The position numbers were made by a program, and so were the translations under genes. Of a stretch of DNA of 64,000 bases, positions 1 to 6,925 are shown piece by piece. Position 1 is the stretch's first letter. Each line of letters begins with the position of its first letter. The notes beneath the pieces were generated by a model. It was not told the origin of the DNA, searched no databases, and saw only the letters and a program-made list of their open reading frames with translations. Source of the DNA: Bacteroidota bacterium (GTDB taxonomy: Bacteria; Bacteroidota; Bacteroidia; Bacteroidales; Paludibacteraceae); contig JAFNAS010000002.1 in NCBI GenBank assembly GCA_017860295.1, positions 62,001 through 126,000 of the forward strand, read 5' to 3'.

Positions 1-514
1 TGCACTGATAATTACTCTTCGAATCGCTATCCCACCCGTTATGCATAAAAACATTGCTGCCGATTACCACAGATCCATTGATATTATCCGATTGAAACGC
101 CGGATTGACGGCAAGACCCGGACCTCCCGAGGCTGTACCCACTGCAATAACCAACTCAATGTCATATTGCATATTTTTATATTGATACGCAAATATAACA
201 GGTATTAAGTTCATTTTTGCTTCCGAACTGGACTGGTCATCTTGCGAACTATTGCTCAGCAAATCGGAAATACACCAGATTTCAATCACTTTCGTATCCG
301 TTTCGAACACAATGCGTGGTACCGAATCCTTAGCTGTTGCCGGCTTGACGGCTCCATACGATGGATAGGTAATCAGTTTCATCGTGTTTGCAATATTCAA
401 ATCGATGCGACCATCACTATTATCGGTTATATACTTGTTGGTAAGCACCCAACATACGGGATCGCACTCCCAATACTTATTAACGACCGTAATAATCCTT
501 GTTTTTTGTGCCAT
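1..514 (-). CDS. Partial protein of unknown function, possibly nucleoside-phosphorylase-like
   Basis: The frame is open from an ATG at 512-514 to the left edge, giving about 171 N-terminal residues; the C-terminus lies outside. I do not recognise the first 100 residues. From about residue 101 come strand-like segments: IPVIFAYQYK, then ELVIAVGTASGG (120-131) and NGSVVIGSNVFMHNGW (146-161). A strand ending GTAxGG followed by a GxVVIxxxVF strand is the order seen in the nucleoside phosphorylase superfamily fold, which is also used as a sensor in bacterial conflict systems; this is a weak, by-eye resemblance. It has no signal peptide. It lies downstream of and in the same direction as the transposase and endonuclease genes, so it may belong to the same accessory block. 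That the frame is coding is fairly sure; the family is not. Confidence 0.55.
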   Translation of the reverse strand, partial: MAQKTRIITVVNKYWECDPVCWVLTNKYITDNSDGRIDLNIANTMKLITYPSYGAVKPATAKDSVPRIVFETDTKVIEIWCISDLLSNSSQDDQSSSEAKMNLIPVIFAYQYKNMQYDIELVIAVGTASGGPGLAVNPAFQSDNINGSVVIGSNVFMHNGWDSDSKSNYQC

Positions 515-676
515 AATGAATAGATTTGAGTTAATAATTTATTTTCGACAGGCTTCTCTTCACCACAATCGAAGATCAGCAAAGCTAATTGCATTCTAAC
601 AGAACAGAGATAACATATTTCGCACCAACACCAACCTCCACAATGTGATATACACCAGCAAAATCGTATAAACCCC

Positions 677-706
677 GTAGAGACGTGGCATGCTGCGTCT
701 CCACAA
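677..706. repeat. REP-like palindrome, copy 1
   Basis: This is an imperfect copy of a palindrome with core GAGACGTGGCATGCYGCGTC centred on GCATGC, ending in CTCCACAAT. It lies between the partial gene and the transposase gene. Four more copies occur up to 2.86 kb and I saw none elsewhere in the window. Confidence 0.85.
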
Positions 707-736
707 TGCCTGATTTTCGGCAAAGGCCGCACCCTG

Positions 737-1327
737 TCACTCTACATTATACAATGTATCGTCATTCCATTTCATAGGATTTTGCTCAATATAATCTGCT
801 ATATAATTACACTCTTTTTCGTTGCGAATAATATGGTCATGAAAACGGCTTTGCCATGCAAATTCGATATCCGATTTTGTTGCATAACGTTTCAATGCCG
901 ATTTTATGTTACCAACGGTAACCGACAACAACCCACGGTTCTCTGCCATATATCGCATTCGATCATTGGCCATCCGATCTGTGCTTGTAAGGACGCGGCA
1001 TGCCACGTCTCTACCATTATTCGCCTCATTGTTGCCCATAAATTCCGTATCATCCTGAACTCGGATGTAAATTATCAGGTGGACATGATTGGGCATAATA
1101 ACATACATTGGGATGGCAGCATAAGGATGATGCACCGACGCCTCCTCTATAATATGTTGCAGGTATTGTCCCAACGGATTCAGCTGCATTATGCCATCGG
1201 CAACACGCCCGAAACAAGAAATTTTATTGGCCGTACAAATGGTAATAAAATAGAGACCTCCATTGTAATCGTGCCATAAAGCCCGAGCCGTTGGCACCCG
1301 ATACTTTCCTTGATATTTTAATGTCAT
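737..1327 (-). CDS. REP-associated tyrosine transposase (RAYT, Y1_Tnp family)
   Basis: A 196-residue single-strand transposase of the IS200/IS605-related Y1 (HUH) family. The HUH signature is in MPNHVHLII (residues 78-86), and the conserved family tail is present: WQSRFHDHIIRN (158-169) then YIADYIEQNPMKW (175-187). RAYT proteins act on palindromic REP sequences, and five such palindromes lie within 2.2 kb. One of them (987-1017) is inside this gene and encodes about residues 104-114 (GRDVACRVLTS) in frame, between the HUH strand and the C-terminal helix, where the family tolerates insertions. There are no flanking terminal inverted repeats of a classical insertion sequence, consistent with a RAYT. 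Length is normal for the family and the reading frame is intact, so it may be active. Confidence 0.92.
   Translation of the reverse strand: MTLKYQGKYRVPTARALWHDYNGGLYFITICTANKISCFGRVADGIMQLNPLGQYLQHIIEEASVHHPYAAIPMYVIMPNHVHLIIYIRVQDDTEFMGNNEANNGRDVACRVLTSTDRMANDRMRYMAENRGLLSVTVGNIKSALKRYATKSDIEFAWQSRFHDHIIRNEKECNYIADYIEQNPMKWNDDTLYNVE
987..1017. repeat. REP-like palindrome, copy 2, inside the transposase gene
   Basis: The copy carries GACGCGGCATGCCACGTCTC and flanking TAC, and is read in frame as part of the transposase. It has the opposite arm polarity (GCGG...CCAC) to copies 1, 3 and 4. Confidence 0.88.
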
Positions 1328-1406
1328 TGTACCATTGAGATTACATATAATATATTGACATCAATTACAACAACCTAACATACGATTAATCTGTGATATG
1401 GCATCT

Positions 1407-1433
1407 GTAGAGACGTGGCATGCCGCGTCTCTA
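1407..1433. repeat. REP-like palindrome, copy 3
   Basis: Near-perfect palindrome with GAGACGTGGCATGCCGCGTC and an outer GTA/CTA arm. The right flank is CTAAAAC rather than CTACAAT. Confidence 0.88.
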
Positions 1434-1602
1434 AAACATATCGATAGGAGTTCTATCCATAATAAACCTCCGTTCGCCAATGATTGCCGATACGTTATGC
1501 CAATTTCATCATTTCAATAGCATTACAATATAAAAACAACAGACAAGGTATTTATTTCAATCGCAACAACCCGATACACTACAACCAATCGTTACAAAAC
1601 CC

Positions 1603-1633
1603 GTAGAGACGTGGCATGCCGCGTCTCTACAAT
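1603..1633. repeat. REP-like palindrome, copy 4
   Basis: The fullest copy: GTAGAGACGTGG, centre CATGCC, then GCGTCTCTACAAT. The arms pair over about 12 bases with one G-T pair, so single-stranded DNA or RNA would form a long hairpin. Confidence 0.9.
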
Positions 1634-1739
1634 GTACAATTCTGCATTCTTACGATAAAAAATCCAATATGTTTTAGAAAAGCTCGTTAGTAACATATAT
1701 CCGCCATCAAAAGCATACCTATATTTTGTCTATGCTTTT

Positions 1740-2696
1740 CTATAACCTTATATTTTCAAATTCATATTCTATAGGCAGTCCCGAAACCATCTTTGCTTCG
1801 ACTTTTATATTCACTTGACTTAAAATTAACTTTGTCGATTTATTTGTAGTGTATGGCTCTTTTGCCGGATGGAACTTAAGTCCAGTCAATTCTTCGATGG
1901 AAGATATTGAAACCTGAAAAGTAGCGGCATCTTCAAAGCCTTCAAAAAATGCTTGCGTTTTGAATGACATAAGTCTCTTACTTTTCTCGACTTCAGAAAC
2001 AACTATTTTCTTTTTTTCTAATAAGCCACTCTGTCCCATTAGAAAGCCAACCCTTTTAAGAGACTCACCATCTTCAGAATAATATACTATTTTCCAAAAA
2101 TATTTTGGAAGCTTGACACTCTGACCTTCAACATTAGTTATAAACAACGGATCTGAATCTAGAAGCACAGGACCTGTAAAAACAGAAATCAAAAGATTTT
2201 CTGGTTTTGCAACTTTATTCAAGATGTAGGTTTCCAATTTTCTCCATTCAACACCATTTAATTCTTTTACCTGAGGAACGCAATTTGTATAGAAAAAAGT
2301 AGATTGTGCAGCCTTCCTTGCAATTTCAATAGTTTCTCCCCATTGAGGGTCTTCTCTTTTGGTCATGTGCCCTTTTTCAAAATCACTCCCTTCTGCTGAA
2401 TATAGAGCTGATCCAAATTGATATGCAACACCTCTTTTATCCATTTCCCATTTATCACTTCCACCATCAAACAACTCATTACGCTTAATCGATTGTATAA
2501 GTGTTCCATTAATATTCGTAGCTGTAAAATATGGGAACTTTCTTTTTTTGCTAAGAAAAATACTATGATGCAAATATTTATACTCTCCAAAATTATCATC
2601 TGCACAAGGTGCAATATCGCTAGACTGAGCTGCGGTAAATTGAGGAAATTTAACCTCTAAGTTATCACCAATGAATTTTGAATTATAGCCTATCAT
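1740..2696 (-). CDS. DNA/RNA non-specific endonuclease (Endonuclease_NS, beta-beta-alpha metal)
   Basis: A 318-residue protein of the NUC1/Serratia nuclease family, which cuts DNA and RNA with one Mg2+ and a general-base histidine. The catalytic motif DFEKGHMTKRED (105-116) corresponds to the family's DRGHMAP, with H110 as the base; it is followed by FFYTNCVPQ (134-142) carrying the metal-binding Asn, and LNGVEWRKLE (146-155), all typical. Unlike most family members it shows no signal peptide, so it should stay in the cytoplasm; a nuclease there normally needs control, which fits a conflict or stress effector. The first 85 and last 100 residues are less conserved and may be regulatory. The start is the first ATG of the frame. 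No inhibitor or sensor gene is adjacent; the next gene in the same direction is the transposase. Confidence 0.88.
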   Translation of the reverse strand: MIGYNSKFIGDNLEVKFPQFTAAQSSDIAPCADDNFGEYKYLHHSIFLSKKRKFPYFTATNINGTLIQSIKRNELFDGGSDKWEMDKRGVAYQFGSALYSAEGSDFEKGHMTKREDPQWGETIEIARKAAQSTFFYTNCVPQVKELNGVEWRKLETYILNKVAKPENLLISVFTGPVLLDSDPLFITNVEGQSVKLPKYFWKIVYYSEDGESLKRVGFLMGQSGLLEKKKIVVSEVEKSKRLMSFKTQAFFEGFEDAATFQVSISSIEELTGLKFHPAKEPYTTNKSTKLILSQVNIKVEAKMVSGLPIEYEFENIRL

Positions 2697-3248
2697 AGCT
2701 TTGTAAATTAGTCAAGAACACAATAAATCATATATAAAAAACAGCAGTTATTTTTATAAACAAGCCCATAGTGCATTTGTAAATTAAACAACCGGATATA
2801 AAATCTACAGGTGGTATGGTATCCATAAAGACGCGGCATGCCACGTCTCTACAATTTGCAAATGCCTTTATGATTGAGTTTCAAGCACAACAACAATTCC
2901 ATCGTCATTTTTTCTTTTTCTCAATCAAAAATACCTTTTATCCGTATTTCTTTTATTTTCTTTTCACCGGCGGCTAGTGCTGTATTTACGGTTGATGCGG
3001 TTATTTGTGATACGGAGCAGCTAACCAACCGTATAGAGACAACAAACATACGTATTTATTTTTAATACATTCAACATTACAAGGATAAAAATGAAAAATA
3101 TCAAAATATTTTTAGTTTCACCCCTTTAATTTACGCTTGTGTTCCTTTTAATTTCATAACAGAAGGGAGAACTTCGTTGCCGAAATTCCCCCTATCGAAC
3201 CGAACTGACAAAAAGAGAAACCGAATAGTGACGTTACCGGCCGGTTGG
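2697..3248. other. Intergenic region with REP copy 5, no gene seen
   Basis: This AT-rich stretch contains REP copy 5 (2826-2855). Short frames here have no family signature and overlap on both strands, so I regard it as non-coding. Confidence 0.55.
2826..2855. repeat. REP-like palindrome, copy 5
   Basis: Core GACGCGGCATGCCACGTCTC followed by TACAATT, in the same polarity as copy 2. It lies upstream of the endonuclease start. Confidence 0.88.
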
Positions 3249-3875
3249 TTACACCACGTAGGTAACAATAACGTTACTGTATACCCGCGAAAGATCACTA
3301 CCGGCGCCTGCCACACGAAATGCCATCTCTGCCCCGCTGGTCAATCCATTAATGATGGTACTGCGCTTGGTGGTGGTTTTTGTCTCCCACACACTTGTGG
3401 CAGTCACCGGAGCATGCGTATAACTGAACTCATAAAAGTCGGCATAGTCTACTGCATCGCACAATGCAACCACACTTCCTTTGTTTTCGCCCATCTTTAC
3501 CACAAATCCGGTCGGTTTGTCGAGCATACCCACGGTCGATGATTTTTTCCGTACATCGAATCCGCTGGAGAGGATAGTAGCTTCGTCGCCACCGCTGGCA
3601 ACCTGCACGTAATCGGCCTCCTGCGAGAGAGCCTCTTCGAGCTGCTTGCGTAAACTGTTTTTAATTACGGTCTCTGCTTTTCCACCACCTTGCGTATTGA
3701 GCAGTGCCTCGTGGTAATTTTTGACCTGAAGTTTCAAACTTTCCAACGAAGGCGCCGGATTCGGATAGGCTCCATTGCCAGTCATCCGTTCGATAATATA
3801 CCCTGCCTTTACATCCAGACCGGAGTCGGTATACTTAGCCGATGAAAATGTTTTTACTACTTTTGCTGTTCCCAT
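3249..3875 (-). CDS. Protein of unknown function with C-terminal fibronectin type III-like region
   Basis: I start this gene at the ATG at 3873-3875 (MGTAKVVKTFSSAKY), giving 208 residues; an in-frame ATG at 3930-3932 would add 19 residues that look like leader sequence. Residues 1-110 are soluble and partly helical (LESLKLQVKNYHEALL, RKQLEEALSQEADYVQ). Residues 125-208 read like an Fn3-type sandwich, with PTGFVVKMGENKGSVVALC, YADFYEFSYTH, then TIINGLTSGAEMAFRVAGAG ending YSNVIVTYVV. There is no signal peptide. Such proteins occur in Bacteroidota accessory regions without a known function. The upstream region carries a 9-unit tandem repeat, which on this strand would lie in the promoter or leader. 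The function is unknown. Confidence 0.72.
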   Translation of the reverse strand: MGTAKVVKTFSSAKYTDSGLDVKAGYIIERMTGNGAYPNPAPSLESLKLQVKNYHEALLNTQGGGKAETVIKNSLRKQLEEALSQEADYVQVASGGDEATILSSGFDVRKKSSTVGMLDKPTGFVVKMGENKGSVVALCDAVDYADFYEFSYTHAPVTATSVWETKTTTKRSTIINGLTSGAEMAFRVAGAGSDLSRVYSNVIVTYVV

Positions 3876-3939
3876 AAGCATAACTGATTGATTGATTAAT
3901 AAATAAGAGTCCACTGCTTTATTCAGACCCATTCCATTA

Positions 3940-4118
3940 TATACTTAAGTTGTTTCAACTTATACTTAAGTTGCTTCAACTTATACTTAAGTTGCGGCAA
4001 CTTATACTTAAGTTACGACAACTTATACTTAAGTTGCTTCAACTTATACTTAAGTTACGACAACTTATACTTAAGATGCTTCAACTTATACTTAAGTTAC
4101 GACAACTTATACTTAAGA
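3940..4118. repeat. 21-bp tandem repeat array, nine units
   Basis: ATACTTAAG recurs at 3941, 3962, 3983, 4004, 4025, 4046, 4067, 4088 and 4109, an exact 21-base period. Most units read CAACTTATACTTAAGTTG plus a variable 3-base linker (CTT, CGG or ACG type). Each unit is itself an imperfect inverted repeat (CAACTTA paired with TAAGTTG). The array sits about 65 bases upstream of the Fn3-like gene start. Because 21 is a multiple of 3 it creates a long artificial open frame on the plus strand. Confidence 0.95.
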
Positions 4119-4517
4119 CAAAACATCTTTTGCTTTTTGAGAGCTATCTGCTGCACATCCTGTCTTCCGGTTGTAATAGAATACTACAGCACTATTTTGT
4201 TTGATTTTGCCTTCTCGTAAGAAAAAACCAGCCTTGTCACAGATCGTTTTCGCTACAAAAATAGGGGTCTGAAAAGCGGTATACATAGATTATTTTTCAT
4301 CTTTTTTACATGCTTCACCCTATTATTTTCGTTTAATCTATATCCAACTTAAACAAAACAAATGGCGAACAGAAGAGACAGAATACAATACAAATACCTA
4401 TATTAAAGAATATTACAAAACAAACAAAACACAACAGAGGAGTCGTTTCAAATCGATTTATTATATTCAACCAGAACAAATACTAAAACATAAAATGAAA
4501 TTATAAACATATACACT
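4119..4517. other. AT-rich intergenic region, no gene seen
   Basis: Between the tandem array and the LuxR-type gene I see no supported coding frame; the sequence is strongly AT-rich and ends at a promoter box near 4518. Confidence 0.55.
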
Positions 4518-4525
4518 TATCTTTG
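4518..4525 (+). promoter_or_regulatory. Bacteroidota -7 box TATCTTTG for the LuxR-type gene
   Basis: TATCTTTG matches the TAnnTTTG consensus. Transcription from here would give a leader of about 125 bases containing the hairpin at 4606-4624. No clear TTTG is seen at the -33 spacing. Confidence 0.5.
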
Positions 4526-4605
4526 AAAAAATATTTGACTTGCAAAAACGACGCAAATACAGCTGGAAAACCGACCGGCAGGCAAGAAACAACAGCAATA
4601 AAAAA

Positions 4606-4624
4606 GCCGCTACCCGATAGCGGC
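4606..4624. promoter_or_regulatory. Leader hairpin GCCGCTA/TAGCGGC
   Basis: A perfect 7-bp stem with a 5-base loop lies about 33 bases before the LuxR-type start. On the minus strand it is followed by six T, so it also has the form of an antisense-direction terminator. Confidence 0.5.
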
Positions 4625-4657
4625 ATAGTAGATAACCCTTAAACTAAGGAAAAACCG

Positions 4658-5410
4658 ATGAGCACCAATCTGAAGTATTTAATTTTGGGAAGGCAACACA
4701 AACTCTACACCTGCGCCGTAGACGAAACCGATTACGTTCAGGTACAAAGGCGGTTCTTCGATCTGGAACAGATCACCGAGTCGATGAGTTGTCTGTCGCT
4801 TATTTACGATTTACACAAAGGAGAGTTTATCTTTTTCTACAACCGCCTTCGCTCATTTTTCCGTAAAGAAATAGAAGCACAAGGTATTGCGTCGGGAGAA
4901 GATTTTATTGACCGGCTGGACGAAGAAAGTCGCATGTACATTCGTGATTATTACAAGAATGCCAGCAAAAAGCTACCGCCGAACAATACATTGAATCACA
5001 AAGAGTTTCGCCTCCTGTTTCCGGTTGGACTAAAGCCGACAGGCAAGCAGAAAAACGGATTTCTGCATACGGTTCAGTTGTACGAGACCGACCCCAACGG
5101 CAATCCATGGCTACTCTATATTGCCATACACCCGTATGCCCGCAAAGTGGGTGAATCGAAACTACCGGTACTTATTACCCACCCCAAAAGCGGTTCGGTG
5201 ATCTATCCTGCAATGCGCACCCTTCTTTCGGAACGGCAACGTGAAGTAGCGCATCTGATATCGTTGGGAATGAGTTCGCAGGAGATAGCCGATAAGCTCT
5301 GCCTCGACCAGTCGACCATCAATAATAAACGGCAACAGATAAGCGATATGGCCGACACAAACAGTATGCCAAAGGCAATACATAAACTTTTGCTGATGGG
5401 GTTGCTATAA
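4658..5410 (+). CDS. LuxR-type helix-turn-helix transcriptional regulator
   Basis: A 250-residue putative DNA-binding regulator. The last 60 residues are a LuxR/GerE-type HTH: LSERQREVAHLISLGMSSQE (about 190-209), then IADKLCLDQSTINNKRQQI. The first 185 residues have no receiver-domain aspartate pattern; the mix of strands and helices (LSLIYDLHKGEFIFFYNRLR, then FRLLFPVGLKP, VQLYETDPNGNPWLLYIAIH) suggests a PAS-like sensory domain, as in other Bacteroidota LuxR proteins, but this is inferred. The gene stands alone with its own promoter box at 4518. Neighbouring genes on both sides read the other way, so its target is not evident. Confidence 0.85.
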   Translation: MSTNLKYLILGRQHKLYTCAVDETDYVQVQRRFFDLEQITESMSCLSLIYDLHKGEFIFFYNRLRSFFRKEIEAQGIASGEDFIDRLDEESRMYIRDYYKNASKKLPPNNTLNHKEFRLLFPVGLKPTGKQKNGFLHTVQLYETDPNGNPWLLYIAIHPYARKVGESKLPVLITHPKSGSVIYPAMRTLLSERQREVAHLISLGMSSQEIADKLCLDQSTINNKRQQISDMADTNSMPKAIHKLLLMGLL

Positions 5411-5629
5411 CCTGACAGCCGAAGAAACAACAGGAAGATACCACCGAATGACGATAGACAGAACGGTAAACCGAATACCGTATCACTCCAAATGATGCCT
5501 CCTTTCGGCACATCTTCTATGATCCGGCACCAAAATCGAGCCAGATGCGGAGGTATCGATCAATAAACAGAACCGAAACAGAGCACACAACGGAGATGTA
5601 AGTCCGGCGGTGTTGCAAACAGGCGTTAT
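5411..5629. other. Intergenic region, no gene seen
   Basis: Frames in this stretch are short and lack family features. The region ends in the terminator at 5630. Confidence 0.5.
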
Positions 5630-5677
5630 AAAAAATTCCTTTTACCCGACACGTAATGCGTGACAGGCAAAAGGAAT
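5630..5677 (-). terminator. Rho-independent terminator of the Spy-like gene
   Basis: On the minus strand ATTCCTTTT (5669-5677) pairs with AAAAGGAAT (5635-5643), followed by a run of T. It lies about 65 bases past the stop of the gene at 5741. Confidence 0.75.
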
Positions 5678-5740
5678 CGATAAAATGGACACAAGTGTCA
5701 AAACCACATCCGGCACAAAGCGGAATAGCAAACCCGCAGG

Positions 5741-6226
5741 TTAATTCTGTGCAGGAGCTTCGGTAGCCGGAGCATCTGGTGCCTCTGTCGGGGTACGATG
5801 TCCCGCACCTTTCATACCGTGACGCATAGCCGGACGACCCATCTTACGGGCATCGCGCATTCCCATCCGATATCCCGCCATGCGATCTTTCATACGTTGC
5901 ATTTGTGCCTGATATTTTTTAAATTGTTCGGGCGACAACACTTTCTGCATTTCGGCCTCGTATCCTTTCATTTTGGTCATAAAATCTTTACGGGCATCCT
6001 GCATATTTTTCTGCATCTGCTGACGGTCTTTCAGCACCGAGGTTTCGATCTTCTTCATTTTGGCGGCCTGTTCATCCGTCAGATTCAACTCCTGTTTCAT
6101 CCGTTCGGTATGCTTTGCAACCATCTCCTGAGGATTTTTTACCTGTTTCTGTCCCTGTGCCGATACTCCTCCAACACTCAATGTCGAAAACAAAAGGGCT
6201 AAGCCCAGAATTGTGTTACTTTTCAT
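5741..6226 (-). CDS. Periplasmic Spy/DUF4890-like protein
   Basis: A 161-residue exported protein. Residues 1-23 form a signal peptide ending SVGGVSAQG. The mature part is a highly charged, Met- and Lys-rich helical region with two LTxxQ-like turns, NLTDEQAAKMKKIE (about 48-61) and VLSPEQFKKYQAQM (about 96-109), as in the Spy/CpxP and DUF4890 families of envelope stress chaperones. The tail is Arg/Gly/Met-rich, then Pro/Ala/Glu-rich (TPTEAPDAPATEAPAQN) and probably disordered. It has its own terminator at 5630. A chaperone or metal-related role in the periplasm is inferred from the family only. Confidence 0.82.
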   Translation of the reverse strand: MKSNTILGLALLFSTLSVGGVSAQGQKQVKNPQEMVAKHTERMKQELNLTDEQAAKMKKIETSVLKDRQQMQKNMQDARKDFMTKMKGYEAEMQKVLSPEQFKKYQAQMQRMKDRMAGYRMGMRDARKMGRPAMRHGMKGAGHRTPTEAPDAPATEAPAQN

Positions 6227-6383
6227 AAGTCAAAAAATTAAACGTTACTATTAGCTCTATCATAAGTCTGTTTGTCTATTTGACGTTATCTCCATCCACA
6301 AGTTTAAAATAATAAGGAACAATTAACTCACTATCAAAAGATAAGCAAATAAAATAAACGGTACGTTAATCCGATATAAGGCA

Positions 6384-6414
6384 TAAAAAAGGAGGGCAAT
6401 GCAACTTGTCCTCC
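6384..6414 (-). terminator. Terminator of the CDGSH gene
   Basis: On the minus strand GGAGGACAA pairs with TTGCCCTCC across a 6-base loop (one G-T pair), followed by six T. Confidence 0.7.
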
Positions 6415-6437
6415 TCCCATACAGCTTTTACCGTAAA

Positions 6438-6674
6438 TCATAGCTTAGCATGTGCCCCGTCGCAAAATGGCTTATTTTGAGAATGTTTGCAACCGCACAG
6501 AAAATACTTTCCGGCCTTTTCGGGGGTAAAAAATACCGGTACAAAGTCAGTACCGTGATGCGATCCGTCACAAAAAGGTTGATTTTTACTCTTACCACAA
6601 GCACACCAGTGATACTCTTTGCCGGCTTCCAGCTCTACGGCATACGGTCCTTTTTTAGCTACTTCAGCTTCCAT
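6438..6674 (-). CDS. CDGSH-type iron-sulfur protein
   Basis: A 78-residue soluble protein starting at the ATG at 6672-6674 ([11 protein letters not shown]). It carries two CDGSH modules of the form CxC-x2-(S/T)-x3-P-x-C-D-G-(S/A)-[18 protein letters not shown] (about 29-45) and [19 protein letters not shown] (about 60-78). The double module is the usual bacterial form; each binds a [2Fe-2S] cluster through three Cys and one His, and the second has Ala for Ser in CDGAH, which is common. The role is electron transfer or cluster transfer in the cytoplasm; the partner is unknown. An upstream in-frame extension reaching 6749 is rejected because a promoter box lies inside it at 6738. Confidence 0.93.
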   Translation of the reverse strand: MEAEVAKKGPYAVELEAGKEYHWCACGKSKNQPFCDGSHHGTDFVPVFFTPEKAGKYFLCGCKHSQNKPFCDGAHAKL

Positions 6675-6737
6675 AACTATTTTAGATTTAAGAATGAATA
6701 AAATAAAGAATGATTGCATTCTCTTATTTGCCCAGAA

Positions 6738-6745
6738 CAAATGTA
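6738..6745 (-). promoter_or_regulatory. -7 box TACATTTG for the CDGSH gene
   Basis: Matches TAnnTTTG on the minus strand, 64 bases upstream of the chosen start. This supports the short start. Confidence 0.5.
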
Positions 6746-6890
6746 GCACTATTTTGAAAAATTCGTTCCGAAGCCAGCATTTTTATATAAGAATGACAGC
6801 ACAACGCTCCATTTGTTTTTATTTCTTTATCTTTGCTTACCAAAACCGGCAAATCTTTACGGTTTATTTTCATACATACCGAGAATAGCG

Positions 6891-6898
6891 TACATTTG
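6891..6898 (+). promoter_or_regulatory. -7 box TACATTTG for the first kup gene
   Basis: Matches TAnnTTTG, 28 bases upstream of the ATG at 6926. A second box, TATCTTTG, lies at 6828-6835. Both support the 6926 start rather than an upstream one. Confidence 0.5.
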
Positions 6899-6925
6899 CA
6901 GCCATTTTCTACATCATTTTATTCT

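Larger units (their letters stand above)
1328..1739. other. Intergenic region holding two REP copies, no gene seen
   Basis: The 412 bases between the transposase and endonuclease genes are AT-rich and contain REP copies 3 and 4. I see no convincing open frame and no promoter box. Confidence 0.6.

Noticed and set aside
782-1279. Plus-strand frame opposite the transposase gene
   Set aside because: It is the shadow of the transposase gene; the minus-strand product has clear HUH motifs.
677-2855. Attachment sites or insertion-sequence ends
   Set aside because: The five palindromes have irregular spacing and mixed polarity and flank a RAYT, which fits REP elements better than terminal repeats.
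3950-4204. Plus-strand frame of repeated LQLILKLRQ residues
   Set aside because: It is created by the 21-bp tandem repeat, which keeps the frame open because 21 is a multiple of three.
5203-5511. Minus-strand hydrophobic frame across the end of the LuxR gene
   Set aside because: It overlaps a real gene on the other strand and has no start signal or homology pattern.
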